From: Zygnema circumcarinatum
Lineage: Eukaryota > Streptophyta > Zygnematophyceae > Zygnematales > Zygnemataceae
Assembly: GCA_037447605.1 (NCBI GenBank)
Contig: CM074819.1
Span: 1,386,547 to 1,445,598 of the forward strand
Direction: 5' to 3'
Length of the DNA: 59,052 nucleotides
The notes under the pieces were generated by a model. The model saw only the letters and a list, made by a program, of their open reading frames with translations. It had not been told where the DNA came from and did no database searches. How positions within the stretch are numbered: position 1 is the stretch's first letter; each line of letters starts with the position of its first letter. Made by a program: the position numbers and the translations under genes. Below are positions 15,148-26,654 of this stretch, one piece after another.

Positions 15148-16360
15148 ATGCCTCCGAAAAGGATCCCTCTTATAAGGTTTCCGGATCGACGAGGGGCTCC
15201 ACACTCTCAAGGTAATTGAGCCCTTTTTTCTCTTTTGCCTCAATACTAGATTGTCTTGAAGTGAGGAATTCAGCTGTGTTTTTTTTTGCTAAATAGTTTC
15301 CCTTCCCAACCATCCCGTTCCCCTCCCTGCCCTCCTCCTTCTCCAAACCTCCCTACCTCCCCCCCGTTCACTCCTACCCCCCTATTTTCCCTCCTCTTCT
15401 TCGCTTCCCCTCCCTCCTCTCCTCTTTCCCGTTGCCGTTCTCTGCCACTCACCCCCTACCCCCTCTCTCCTCCCTCTCTCGCTCTCGCCCCTCTCATACA
15501 TACGAGCTCCTCTCTCTCATTCTCTCCCTCCCTCCAACAAACGCACTCACGTAGGATCTTTCTGTACTGAAGCAGCAAGAGCATCCCATCCCACCCCTTC
15601 GCCCCCCCCTCCCCACTCGCCCTACACAAAAGTTGTACGTAGGCATTTTATAAAGTAAAGATATACGCAATTCCTCGGTTTCTTGATCAGAAAACTAGTT
15701 CTCAATCGATTAACATGATGAGCCATCACCTTTCATCTCTTCCTTCACATTTCTTAATGTTACAATTTTGCACAAGTGCAGGGCACCCGCCAGCAGCCCC
15801 ACCTCCGCCTTCCTCTCCCTCTCCTCCCCCTCCCCCTCCCCCTCCCAGCAGCTCTGCAGGGAGTCCCCTCCTGCAGATGAAGTCCCACCAAACAAACGAC
15901 ATTCTTCCCTCTCCCGATAGCCAGCGGCCGGGGGGGCCGGCCAGCATGCAGCCCACGAGGCCGGGCCTCTCTGAGAGGGAGATTGAAGCCATCATGGTGA
16001 GGAAGAACACCACCCCTTTGACCTAACTCGTGAGAAAAAGGGAAATGATGTGGCATTGATCTCACGATGGCGATGCCCTACATGGACAAAAATCATCATG
16101 GGGAACCACGAGGAAACTGGTCACAGAGGACCTTATGACAGTAGAAACTCGTGAGTGTTTCTAGAAAGGCGAAACATGCTATATTTTAGTTCTTTAGTAG
16201 GAAGTTCCTCTATAGCTTCTGTCTTTTGAAGGATTTTTTATCCTTTCTTCTCGGGTCACACTGCTGTCTCTATATTTGCAGATTGCATAGACATGAAGAT
16301 CTGATATAAATGTCTGTGTTCCGCGGATTGTTGCAGTTGGGGGGCGCTCCTATCTCTTGA
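15148..16360 (+). CDS. KGD4: Mitochondrial 2-oxoglutarate dehydrogenase subunit KGD4 (MRPS36/Ymr31 family)
   Basis: Small adaptor that tethers the E3 subunit to the 2-oxoglutarate dehydrogenase complex of the TCA cycle, in the mitochondrial matrix. Exons are 15148-15211, 15782-15996 and 16337-16360, in phase, giving 100 residues. The N terminus MPPKRIPLIRFPDRRGAPHS matches the family core (PLIRFPDRR). The middle is Pro/Ser-rich, and the C terminus LSEREIEAIM plus LGGAPIS matches the conserved (S/L)xxEMEAI...GG tail. The last exon encodes only seven residues and a stop. Intron 2 holds a minus-strand copy of the dispersed 90-bp repeat. Exons 2 and 3 are repeated identically downstream of the gap. 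The older name, mitochondrial ribosomal protein S36, refers to the same family. Confidence 0.85.
15290..15610. repeat. Pyrimidine-rich tract in KGD4 intron 1
   Basis: About 320 bp of CT-rich sequence on the coding strand, ending in a C run at about 15601-15615. It is non-coding. The duplicated copy after the assembly gap begins within this C run. Confidence 0.7.
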
Positions 16361-16780
16361 AACTCTTAAGGAAAGAATTGTAAGGAAAGCTCTCGACTTG
16401 CTTCGTCTCCCTTCTCAAAGCTCTTGGAATGGCTTCAGAGCCGCTTACCACCACCACTCTTTCTGAAGGGGAGAGGTGCAACAAGGCAGCCGCCATAGTT
16501 TTTTTGGGCCGCAATATGTAAAGCTGCAAGCTCCTCCTTTGTTAGAGGATGCGGCTTTCACTCTTTTTGTATTAGGTATGCTCGCGAAGCATCAGGTTTC
16601 CGGTCTAACACCCCTCTAGCTGCTTACCTCCAAAATTGTGTCAAGTATGTTAACGTGAACCCTTTGTTTAGTTTCCTTTGGAAAAGAGTTCGCAGAAGAA
16701 GGTTCTTCTGAGAGCACACTAGTAGAGAGATGTCTGAAGATAAGGGGGAGAGGGAGAGAGAGACAGAGGGAGAGAGAGAG
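15611..16780. repeat. 1.17-kb segment repeated across an assembly gap, first copy
   Basis: Positions 15611-16780 recur at 16793-17962 with a constant offset of 1182 and no difference that I can see. It contains KGD4 exons 2 and 3. Its right end runs directly into the N run. Confidence 0.9.
16050..16134 (-). repeat. Dispersed ~90-bp repeat, copy e, in KGD4 intron 2
   Basis: Read on the minus strand it gives AGGTCCTCTGTGACCAGTTT, CCTCGTGGTTCCCCATGATG and GATCAATGCCACATC, matching the other copies. A further copy at 17232-17316 belongs to the gap-associated duplicate. Confidence 0.75.
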
Positions 16781-16790
16781 NNNNNNNNNN
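16781..16790. other. Assembly gap (10 N)
   Basis: Ten N between a GA-rich contig end and a C-rich contig start. Identical sequence on both sides suggests two overlapping contigs or haplotypes that were not merged. Confidence 0.97.
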
Positions 16791-16792
16791 CC

Positions 16793-17962
16793 CCCCACTC
16801 GCCCTACACAAAAGTTGTACGTAGGCATTTTATAAAGTAAAGATATACGCAATTCCTCGGTTTCTTGATCAGAAAACTAGTTCTCAATCGATTAACATGA
16901 TGAGCCATCACCTTTCATCTCTTCCTTCACATTTCTTAATGTTACAATTTTGCACAAGTGCAGGGCACCCGCCAGCAGCCCCACCTCCGCCTTCCTCTCC
17001 CTCTCCTCCCCCTCCCCCTCCCCCTCCCAGCAGCTCTGCAGGGAGTCCCCTCCTGCAGATGAAGTCCCACCAAACAAACGACATTCTTCCCTCTCCCGAT
17101 AGCCAGCGGCCGGGGGGGCCGGCCAGCATGCAGCCCACGAGGCCGGGCCTCTCTGAGAGGGAGATTGAAGCCATCATGGTGAGGAAGAACACCACCCCTT
17201 TGACCTAACTCGTGAGAAAAAGGGAAATGATGTGGCATTGATCTCACGATGGCGATGCCCTACATGGACAAAAATCATCATGGGGAACCACGAGGAAACT
17301 GGTCACAGAGGACCTTATGACAGTAGAAACTCGTGAGTGTTTCTAGAAAGGCGAAACATGCTATATTTTAGTTCTTTAGTAGGAAGTTCCTCTATAGCTT
17401 CTGTCTTTTGAAGGATTTTTTATCCTTTCTTCTCGGGTCACACTGCTGTCTCTATATTTGCAGATTGCATAGACATGAAGATCTGATATAAATGTCTGTG
17501 TTCCGCGGATTGTTGCAGTTGGGGGGCGCTCCTATCTCTTGAAACTCTTAAGGAAAGAATTGTAAGGAAAGCTCTCGACTTGCTTCGTCTCCCTTCTCAA
17601 AGCTCTTGGAATGGCTTCAGAGCCGCTTACCACCACCACTCTTTCTGAAGGGGAGAGGTGCAACAAGGCAGCCGCCATAGTTTTTTTGGGCCGCAATATG
17701 TAAAGCTGCAAGCTCCTCCTTTGTTAGAGGATGCGGCTTTCACTCTTTTTGTATTAGGTATGCTCGCGAAGCATCAGGTTTCCGGTCTAACACCCCTCTA
17801 GCTGCTTACCTCCAAAATTGTGTCAAGTATGTTAACGTGAACCCTTTGTTTAGTTTCCTTTGGAAAAGAGTTCGCAGAAGAAGGTTCTTCTGAGAGCACA
17901 CTAGTAGAGAGATGTCTGAAGATAAGGGGGAGAGGGAGAGAGAGACAGAGGGAGAGAGAGAG
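16793..17962 (+). pseudogene. Duplicate of KGD4 exons 2-3, probable assembly artefact
   Basis: This is an exact-looking copy of 15611-16780. It has the KGD4 second exon at 16964-17178 and third exon at 17519-17542, but no exon 1. If real, it would be a 5'-truncated gene copy. The perfect identity and the adjoining gap make an unmerged contig overlap more likely. Downstream, the GA tract continues to about 18030, as expected if this is the true continuation of the locus. Confidence 0.8.
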
Positions 17963-18613
17963 AGAGGGGGGGAGAGAGAGAGAGGGGGAGAGAGAGAGAG
18001 TGGGGGGGAGAGAGAGAGAGAGAGAGAATACGCCTCACAAATTTCAGGTTTCAGGTTGTCTTTATGAACGACGTTTAGGGTTGCAGTTTCAGTTTTAGTT
18101 TCAGTTTTAGAGTTTGAAGTAAGCTGTACACTGCAATCACCTTGACGGCTACTTTTGATGAAAAAAGTTTTAAGAACATTTTTTTCAGTAGAAGAGGAAA
18201 TTGCGGCGGGTTAGCCAGCTTCGCGTTTTGCTCGCTCTGCAATTCTTTATTTGAAAGAAAAAAAACCCTGGAAAGGCTCTTCAGCAAGAGAGGTTGAGCG
18301 CGGATCGCGATCCACCACGTGGGCATGAACACAACACAGAACCTGCAGCATCCGGATTCCGACCACATTCAATGCACCTCACCACGCCCTGAACCACACA
18401 GTGCCCCCTCTGTGTGGCCCTCAGAGAACCCTGAACCCTGAACCTTACAAACCCTAAAAAATAGATATGGAGGGAGTGCCCCCACAGGAGTGCTCCCCCC
18501 TTTTTCTTTCTGCTGAACTGCTCCCACTTCCCCCCTTGTGATTTTTGAGCTCTTCTTTTCACAGTCCTCCTGCCACTCTTCCTAGTTTTTCATCAATTCT
18601 TTACAGAAATCAA
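17963..18613. other. Intergenic, GA tract then unique sequence
   Basis: A GA/G-rich tract runs to about 18028. The rest is unique sequence with a repeated AGTTTCAGTTTTAG motif at about 18080-18112 and one G-box at 18316-18321. I recognise no gene. Confidence 0.4.
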
Positions 18614-18970
18614 TAGTGGCACAGCTGACTCGAATCACAACACGCCACGTGTAAACAACGCGCCACGTGTACTCGTCACCTCGCCCAGTAGGGTCGTTGT
18701 GGACCTGGCGAGGCTAGTGACACAGGGATTCTCGAATCGCTTAGCGCCACGTGTGCACGTCTACTTTTGGCTGTTTCAGATCCGTTTAGGCTAGTGGCAC
18801 ATTCATCTTCGATTCACGGTGCGCCACGTTTACAGCATGCGCCACGTGTCAATGCTCACTTTCGGCCGTTACAGATCTGTTTAGGAAAGATGGCACAGTG
18901 ACGACCGAATCACGGAGCGACACGCGCACACCACAGCCACGTGTTGACCTCTACTTTTGGCCTTTAGGCT
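18614..18970. promoter_or_regulatory. Tandem G-box array upstream of polyubiquitin
   Basis: Four imperfect units of about 75-100 bp each contain TGGCACA...CGAATC...GCCACGTGT and mostly end in TTTTGGC(C/T)...TTTAGG. CACGTG occurs at 18646-18651, 18664-18669, 18748-18753, 18843-18848 and 18938-18943, and near-matches such as CCACGTTTAC also occur. G-boxes bind plant bZIP and bHLH factors. The array ends about 350 bp upstream of the polyubiquitin TATA box, so distal enhancer activity is plausible but inferred. Confidence 0.65.
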
Positions 18971-19198
18971 AATCTCCTTCCTAGAGAAAACATAAACTAA
19001 AACTAGTACAGAAAATAGGAATAAATAATGCATAATTCAAGTACTGCTTCTTTTTCGTTGAAGCAAAATGTCAAATACGAATGCGCCCTCCTGGAATTCT
19101 CGCTATGCTCCCAAAAACAGCAAACCGGCGATCAGTCGGTTTTTTTCTGGTTTGCAAACTTGGACTTTGGAGTGAGCCTTCTTGACCCGTTGACCGCC

Positions 19199-19264
19199 TT
19201 CCAGAAGGTTCCCGGTTGGTCCGTCCGCGGCTTCGAGACCCGAGAGCCGATTCCTGTTCTGGAA
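19199..19264 (+). promoter_or_regulatory. Heat-shock elements of the polyubiquitin promoter
   Basis: TTCCAGAAGGTTC at 19199-19211 is a perfect three-unit heat-shock element (TTC-nn-GAA-nn-TTC). TTCTGGAA at 19257-19264 adds a two-unit element. Both lie 55-120 bp upstream of the TATA box, a normal place for HSF binding, so heat-inducible expression is expected. Confidence 0.75.
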
Positions 19265-19317
19265 TCGCCGCCAAGACGTGACGTGCCGTGGAAGGCACGT
19301 TCAAGAGGAGGACAAAG

Positions 19318-19326
19318 TATAAAAAG
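19318..19326 (+). promoter_or_regulatory. TATA box of polyubiquitin
   Basis: TATAAAAAG sits 208 bp upstream of the ubiquitin ATG. This implies transcription starting near 19350 and a leader of about 180 nt, if there is no 5' UTR intron. Confidence 0.75.
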
Positions 19327-19509
19327 GGGTTTGCATCTTGAGCGTGAGAGCAAGCTAGCGAAAGCAGTGCTATTGTTGGAGAAATTAGGAGACAGGCTGT
19401 CCAGCAGCATAAACTGCAGACAGGGAGATTTCTCGTTTGGCAAGTGGGGATAAGTAAAAGGGGATCAGGGGGGGATCATATTCGGGAATTTGGAGAGGAG
19501 AAGTGTTGA

Positions 19510-20451
<942 letters not shown>

Positions 20452-21451
20452 GTAGTGGCGGGCCATAATGATTGAGTATTCAACGAGATGATGTGGACTT
20501 GCACTTTGTACTTCCGTTTCAGGGTGTAATGATGTAAATTGTTGTGCGTAATAGCTGTTTCACTTGCTGGTGTCATGGAAGCGATGCGAGTCTTGGCTGT
20601 CTTCTGCGTTTCGAAGGTTAATTATGTGCGCAGGCACAGGCATTGTGTGCGCCTGCAGGCAGTCATTTCTGTTGAATTTTGCTTGTTTTGTTGTAAATGC
20701 GGCGGTGAGTATCCAGTCAGAATTCTGCAAACCGCTGGGTGATTCGAAGGTGAAATAGAGTGAATTCACGACTTGGAACAAAGGAGAATTCGATTATTTA
20801 GTTTATTAGAGCACAGCCAATTTTATATGTGCGAATACCCCGACATTGACAGACAGCATGCGTTTTCAAACCCGAAAGAAAAGAGACTAAGAGAACCTGT
20901 AAATTGGTGTTGACTAGTGGAGGACTGCTTCTCTTAATATTCTCAAGAACTGAGTTTTGGTCGTCCGATCTCCATAATCTTAGTCCAGAAGTGCAGAAAG
21001 CTTCACTCTTAAGCACTTTCCTTCCCATCGTCCTTGTTCCGTAAGAAACGCTCCCACTTTTCAGGAGTCCGAATTTACTGAAGCGCAGCTTTTTGCTCTC
21101 AGAAAGAGTGACTGTTTCGTTTTTTTTGAGGAAGGGATTTCCGTCTGAGCAGTTTGAGGAGGATATGGCGGCTACCGTAATGCCTGACCCTGAATCCATG
21201 GACCCCGCCGCAGTTGCCCATACTGCAGGAAGCGAAGCCTTCTCGGCCGCTTCAGAGCAGCTTTCATATGGGTTAGGGTTAGGGTTACAGTTAGGGATAC
21301 GGTTAGGGATACGGTCGGGGTCAGCGTAAGTGTTAAGAGTTCGAGGTTAGGGTTAGGGTTAGGATTAGGAGCTTTGAAGGCCGGCGGCAGAAAGAGCCGC
21401 GAGAGTGATTGCTGCCGCAGGGCGACGGGCCTTCGCTTTGGCTCGATAGCA
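20452..21451. other. Intergenic, with TTAGGG-like repeats before the next gene
   Basis: This holds the 3' flank of polyubiquitin and the 5' flank of the next gene. A short reading frame at 21164-21329 (MAATVMPDPESMDPAAVAHT and on) runs into telomere-like repeats (GGGTTAGGGTTAGGG variants at 21270-21370). It may be an upstream ORF in the leader of the downstream gene, but I cannot support it as a gene. Confidence 0.4.
21270..21370. repeat. Interstitial telomere-like repeat
   Basis: Degenerate TTAGGG and (T)TAGGGATACGG units about 80-180 bp upstream of the start codon of the plastid membrane protein gene. The reverse complement contains telo-box-like AACCCTAAC. Confidence 0.75.
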
Positions 21452-22421
21452 ATGGCGGTTTGCCAGGTTTATGCGGATGTTTGCCGCCATGTCTTCCCTA
21501 ATGCCGCAATCCTGCCCACCTGCTCGCCTTTTGACATGCAGAATCGCTCTATTGCTGTTCCAAGAACACTTAGCAGGAAGCATATGATGATGAAAGGTCT
21601 TTTAATACCGCCATCTAAACGATTCAGCTCGTTTCTTGTTCGACATTCAATCGCCAGTTCCGCTTGCAGGAAGCCTGAAACATCCTGTGCCATTAGAGAA
21701 TTTAGCAGACAACAGCCAAAAAGGGAACGAAACACTGTGTCAAATAGGAGGGAAGAACGGCTTGGATTGTCGCCATTTGCAGTTGGGAGACAGCGGCGAT
21801 TGCTTGCAGCTTCAAATGGAGGGTCAGATGATACGACTGATACAAGCAAAGGCGCAGAGGCATTTTACAAGCAGCCTTTGTTTTATGTCCAACTCACTAT
21901 CGCTATTCTGACTCTCGGTTTCGTTGATGCGGGGTAAGTAGCGTGCCCTTATTGCTGCCCATTTTGGAATTCAAACCAAGTAAAGACGTGCCTTTCTGCT
22001 GGTTTTTTTGCACTTATTTGAAGTGTTTGCCCGTCTAAGGAAACTCTTAAGGCGTTACAAGCAAGCATTTTATGTTAAATGTTTGTTGATAGTCTGTCTT
22101 GGGAAAGTTTTTTAGGGTTTCTAGTGTGATCTGCAAGAGTGCATTACAGTACTAGTGTACTGTAATGTGTGAAAGGTTCATGAGTGAAACAGAACATTTC
22201 TATTTTATTACGTGCAGGTGACTGCGTTTTTCGAAATTCTCCTCATTTTGTGCATCTTTCACCTGCTTTGTGAATGCAGTTACAGCGGGGACTGGTCACG
22301 AATTGGCGTTTTGTCTCAAGTACAGGAAGAGTTTCTGAAAACGGCTGCGTTTTTTGTTGTTCCCGGTTCAGCAGGCCTCATTTGGGGGATCTCAAAGAAG
22401 ATGAACGAAAAGGAGGGCTAA
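21452..22421 (+). CDS. Predicted plastid-targeted small membrane protein (DUF7887-like)
   Basis: Two exons, 21452-21933 and 22280-22421, join in phase to give 207 residues. The first 120 residues are rich in Ser, Arg and Ala and poor in acidic residues, as in a transit peptide. The conserved C-terminal part has one hydrophobic stretch (LFYVQLTIAILTLGFVDAG, about 143-161), then YSGDWSRIG, a short helix and a second hydrophobic stretch (AAFFVVPGSAGLIWGI, about 183-198). The GFVDAGYSGDWSRIG core, formed across the splice junction, resembles uncharacterised chloroplast membrane proteins conserved in plants; I recall DUF7887 for these, with moderate confidence. The function is unknown. An in-frame non-ATG extension exists upstream, and I chose the first ATG after it. 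Confidence 0.7.
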
Positions 22422-23300
22422 CCAGAACAAACGTATGCCGCTATCATCAGCTTCAAGGAAATATGCCCAAACACTTCAATCATAATAAGAGTGTTGGCTA
22501 GCGCTTAGCCACTTCTGATTTGCAGCTTAAGAATACCATCATACCCAGCTGCTTTATGTGAATCGGACTGAAATAGACAGAGTATGCATCCATGGATTCT
22601 ATCCTCCACCAGCCTTAGTCCTCAGCCTCTTGTTGTTTCTTAGAGCCCGCCCGAGTGTCAAGTGTTGCACCATTGGACAACGAATCCACGAGGTAGCTTT
22701 CATCTGTTTCTGAAATGTATTGCATTGACCGTTATCCTACTGTTGGGCCTGCCCCATCCTCTTGGGATGAGCTGCAGGCCGTAAGACCATAGGTCCCCTT
22801 CTGAGAACTACGATTCTGCTTTTGGTAAACGGAATTTTAGGGTGTAGCGTTAAGGGTTTCCTCAAGAGTCATACTTCAGACCCTCAGCCTCCCCTGCAAT
22901 GCAATGCAATCCCAAAGCTCACCAAAAAGAGTACTTTTGAAGCCTTCAGCACTCGACATTTCAATGTGAGCAGGCAGGCAGTGGGTCCTGCATGCATGCA
23001 TGCAGGCGGGAAGGGAGGACATGGTTCCATACATTTACTCTTGTGGCCCATCGCTGCTCTTGTTGGTACAACTTTTGCATGCAAGACATGAGCCTTACAA
23101 ATATGGCATCGTCAACAAAACTTGAAAGAGATTCTCAGGGGCGGGGTGTCCAAGATGGGGGGGGGGGTATCATTTTTTCTAAAAAAAACCTTAAACATTA
23201 CAAAGGTTCCCTGCACAACAACAATTTGAAAGCATGAAAAAGCAGCAGTCCACCCCTAGGCCCTCTGACCTAATAGTTGCACATTTTCGAATCACGAGTC
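22422..23300. other. Intergenic, no gene recognised
   Basis: Unique, moderately AT-rich sequence with a short GCATGCATGCATGC palindrome at about 22990 and a G run at about 23155. I see no coding evidence. Confidence 0.4.
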
Positions 23301-23302
23301 GC

Positions 23303-23344
23303 CACGTGTATACTTTGTCTCCACGTGTATACTTTGTACACGTG
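23303..23344 (+). promoter_or_regulatory. Triple G-box cluster upstream of HEP2
   Basis: CACGTG occurs at 23303-23308, 23322-23327 and 23339-23344, within GCCACGTGTATACTTTGT repeats. The cluster is preceded by CGAATCACGAGTCGCCACGT, which resembles the array units before polyubiquitin. A candidate leader donor (AGAG|GTGAGATT, near 23636) and a TTCTTGTAG acceptor at about 24408 suggest a 5' UTR intron, which would place the transcription start just downstream of these boxes. Confidence 0.55.
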
Positions 23345-24413
23345 GCGAATTTCCATTGGGCGATGCTGACTGTCGACCCGCCTCGAGCAACGACGGCGGC
23401 TCGCGCGCTGGAACGGCGACGAGGCCGTTCACACTTACCGACCGACCGACTTGGAGTGCTGGCCAAGCGTTGTTGCCTGCAGGGAGAGGGGGAATGTGAG
23501 TGGGGGAGAGAGGGAGGAGAGTGGGAGGGAGTAGGAGAGAGGGAGGACAGTGAGAGAGGGAGTGGAGGGAAGGCGAAACGAGTGAAGAGAGATCTGGTTG
23601 CAGAGTGCTTCTGTTCCTAGAAGCGACTTAAAAGAGGTGAGATTGGCTGAGGAACTGGATGAGGTACGAATTTCTGTTTGGCGTCAGGTGGGAACTTGGT
23701 AGTGTAGTTTGAGTTGGTAGGCTTGAATGCTTGTTTGGCGGGGATTTGTTTGCGTATGGCTTCATATTTGAAGTCGTATGCGATTATTTCATTTGAAAAG
23801 CAAGCTGGATGTTTCAAGGACTCATATATGTCAGTCTATATGCTTCTGAAATTGATGACCTCCTTCGGAAGTGATTCCAGTATGCAGTTTTTATTCACTT
23901 CTGATATCGATTGTGCGCCGGACTGTTCAGATAGTTATTTTCTAGAAGATGAGAGTAGATTTGGATGCTAATTGTTCTTCATGCGACTCTTGTTATTTAG
24001 ATTAATTAGAAACTTCGCGCGGTTCTCTACAATTCACACTGCCAAGAGAACTGTTACTTGTGCCATCTGTCAAGTGTTATGGTCTGTATCTTCATTTTTT
24101 GTGCATTTCTGGTGTAGGTTGTCACTGTCAGTTGCAGGAGGTTCTTTTGACGGAAGCAAAAGGTTTCTGGTTTCCAAAACTGTATAGATGAATGATTCAG
24201 TCCGTGAGGATGACTAATTGCATAGATTCCACTCGACTAACGTTTGCATATCTCAATCGCGATATGCAGAACATTTTTGGTGGTCAGCATCTATCAATGA
24301 CATCGTGACTGAATCAAGAACCTTCGAGTTCATCCAGAGGGGAAAAGCCTCTAGATTGCGTTCGTTCTGTCTGGATTTCTTCCAGCTTATTCTTATTCTT
24401 TCTTGTAGCCAAC

Positions 24414-26654
24414 ATGGCCTTCACCTCTTGCTTGCCTCCGCTGCTACCCGGCACAATATCAGCACCGCTCGCTCATTGTGGCACTCCTACTCACACTTTC
24501 TCCATCCGGAGCTCCCGGTCATTTGAGGCTGCGATATTAGACAATTATGTGAAGAATGGATTGAAGAGTGGCTGGAGCGACAGCGCATTCACAATGGGGC
24601 ACCCTGCATTGAGGATTGTTTCAAATAAAGGATTCTGTCAGAAGTCGGCTGGGGTTAAATGCAACGCAGTGAAGATTAGCCAGAGCTCATGCGAAGGTTT
24701 TGACTCCAAGTCAACATCAGAAGAAACTAGAATTGTTCTGGTAAGACAAGGTAAGAATTCTGGCGACATAATAGGGCGACAAAGAGCAATGAGCTAGCGC
24801 ACTTTTCTTTTTTTTTGTTGGGCGAGCCACCAGGATTATATATGTGTTTGCACCCATAGCTGAATATGAACCGTTGCTATACATGTATTTTGATGGACAA
24901 GGACCTCTTCTCAGACAGATCGTTCAAGACGAGAAGCGTACTAATATTGAGACGCACTGTTTCGTTAACGCGAGAGATTAGAAGGACTAGCAATTTCTAC
25001 ATTCTTGTTGGATTCGATATTTTTATACAGATTGTGGGACTTCCCTGGTTTGACGGAGACTGATGATTTGTAGTTGGGTTCTCAGAGACAAGCCACCCTT
25101 CACACGAGCAATTTTCAGACGGCAATTTCCGGGAGTCAGGATCTCGTAATGGTGATAAATCCTCTGGCTGCTTTGCTCTTCAGACATTAGGCAAGGTTAG
25201 TGTCAATTCCCGTGCTCACAATGGGAAGACGATTTTCCTCATCCCAGATACCTTTGTCGCCATTCTCTCATGTCTGCTTTTATCTGTGTTCTGTGTTTCT
25301 TTTGAATGAATAGAGGTGGGCTTCTGATATCCACGGAATTAGCTTGTTTAGAAGCTGTACTATTTCTGGAGCTTTCGAATGCTTTGTTAGGGAAGAACCT
25401 GCTGAATTCGAATTATTGAATTGGTTTTGAATTTTGCGAATAGACCGAATACATTTGGTGGTGGAGTAAGCAAATTGCGGACCTCTCTACCGTCCCTTAA
25501 ACCTCCTTCATGGCGAATACTGTTGTAAATACTGTTGTTGTTGTTGTGTTCAAGAGTCCCATGATGAGTGCTTCATGCAGGTCGTTTGATTTTGGTGTAC
25601 TGTGAAAGTCTAAGAAGAGTGCTTGTGGCGCCAGGACTATCGAAACTCACTTTGGACAAAGTTGATTCATTTTTCATGTCAACTTGTTGTTCTTGCAATC
25701 GAAAGAACGTGTATCTCTTGTATTTCTGCTTTTGTGGAAGCGCTGATTTTTTCCTACCAATTTTCTAAGCTTATATCTTTGAGAGTATGATACCCCAGCT
25801 TGCATCTTGCATCTAGGGCCTTACCTGACTGTTCTGGATATTCCGTACATCGCTATTCTTCGACAGAGCTGCGGATTAGTCTTGGGAAGGGAAGATAATT
25901 TAACCGCTGAATCTTTCTGCTCCTAAGAGGTTGCCGTCTATCTTATCGTCTTGCTATCTCTATTGCTGATTGTATGTACGCTGTTTTGTCATGCTGCAGG
26001 AGGAAGCAATGGGGCTTGTAGTCAACGCAGCCATTGGAACTGGCTGGACAACAGGGTCAGGTCTTGAAGGGCCTTCATTGAAGAGCCCAGCAGCTCCTTC
26101 CTTCAAGGATGGCGCTGATCGACCCTGGCCTCCTCTTCTTAGCAAGTCACCAAGGCGCAGGATTGCGGTGGAGTTCACTTGCAACAAGTGTGGAGAGAGA
26201 ACCATTCGCGCTATCAATCCGCATGCCTACAAGGAAGGCACAGTCTTTGTTCAGGTAAAGAGTTAGCATGTTTTTCGAAGGCTATTTTGGGGGCTGCTAT
26301 ATACTTAGATGAACGGTTGCTCTCCCAAAGCAGTCGTTGACAGTTGTAGTACTGATCCAGGTAGTGTTTGTACCCACTGGTGCCCAAAATCTTAAGAGGT
26401 GCTGGAGAGTTCCTTCTTTTTTAAAGGTAATCCATGACAGGAATTCAGGTTTTCTGATACAGTGGTTTTGTATTGCGGTTGTATTGCAGTGCAAAGGATG
26501 TGATGTCTTCCATAAGCTGGTGGACCATTTGGGATTGTTTCATGACCTAAAAGGACCCATCTATGGGCCTGCATATGGGACGCCTGACTTCACCTACCAC
26601 CAGCCATACGACCCCTTTGCTGGGCAGAATTCGGACCCCTTTCCCGGCCTTTAA
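24414..26654 (+). CDS. HEP2: DNL-type zinc-ribbon Hsp70-escort protein (chloroplast HEP2/Tim15-like)
   Basis: Zinc-ribbon proteins of the Tim15/Zim17/HEP family keep organellar Hsp70 soluble and assist its import motor. Exons are 24414-24740, 26000-26254 and 26490-26654, all phase 0, giving 248 residues. The N terminus is Ser/Thr/Ala-rich and looks like a plastid transit peptide. The zinc ribbon spans about 165-215: FTCNKCGERT (Cys170, Cys173), INPHAYKEGTVFVQ, then CKGCDVFHKLVDHLG (Cys195, Cys198), with the family HKLVD-LG signature. The exon 1 donor at 24741 is chosen over a second GTAAG ten bases later because only the first preserves phase. A 34-residue Pro/Tyr/Gly-rich tail after the ribbon (GPIYGPAYGTPDF) is unusual. 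A plastid rather than mitochondrial location is inferred from the plant HEP2 resemblance. Confidence 0.85.

Noticed and set aside
15710-16065. Minus-strand frames over KGD4 exon 2
   Set aside because: They are GC-rich shadow frames opposite a Pro-rich exon and are repeated identically in the duplicate.
20798-21199. 133-codon minus-strand frame between polyubiquitin and the next gene
   Set aside because: No family motif, splice context or promoter is seen; it may be a chance open frame.
24741-24755. Second GTAAG donor at 24751 for HEP2 exon 1
   Set aside because: It would shift phase into the zinc-ribbon exon; the donor at 24741 keeps it.
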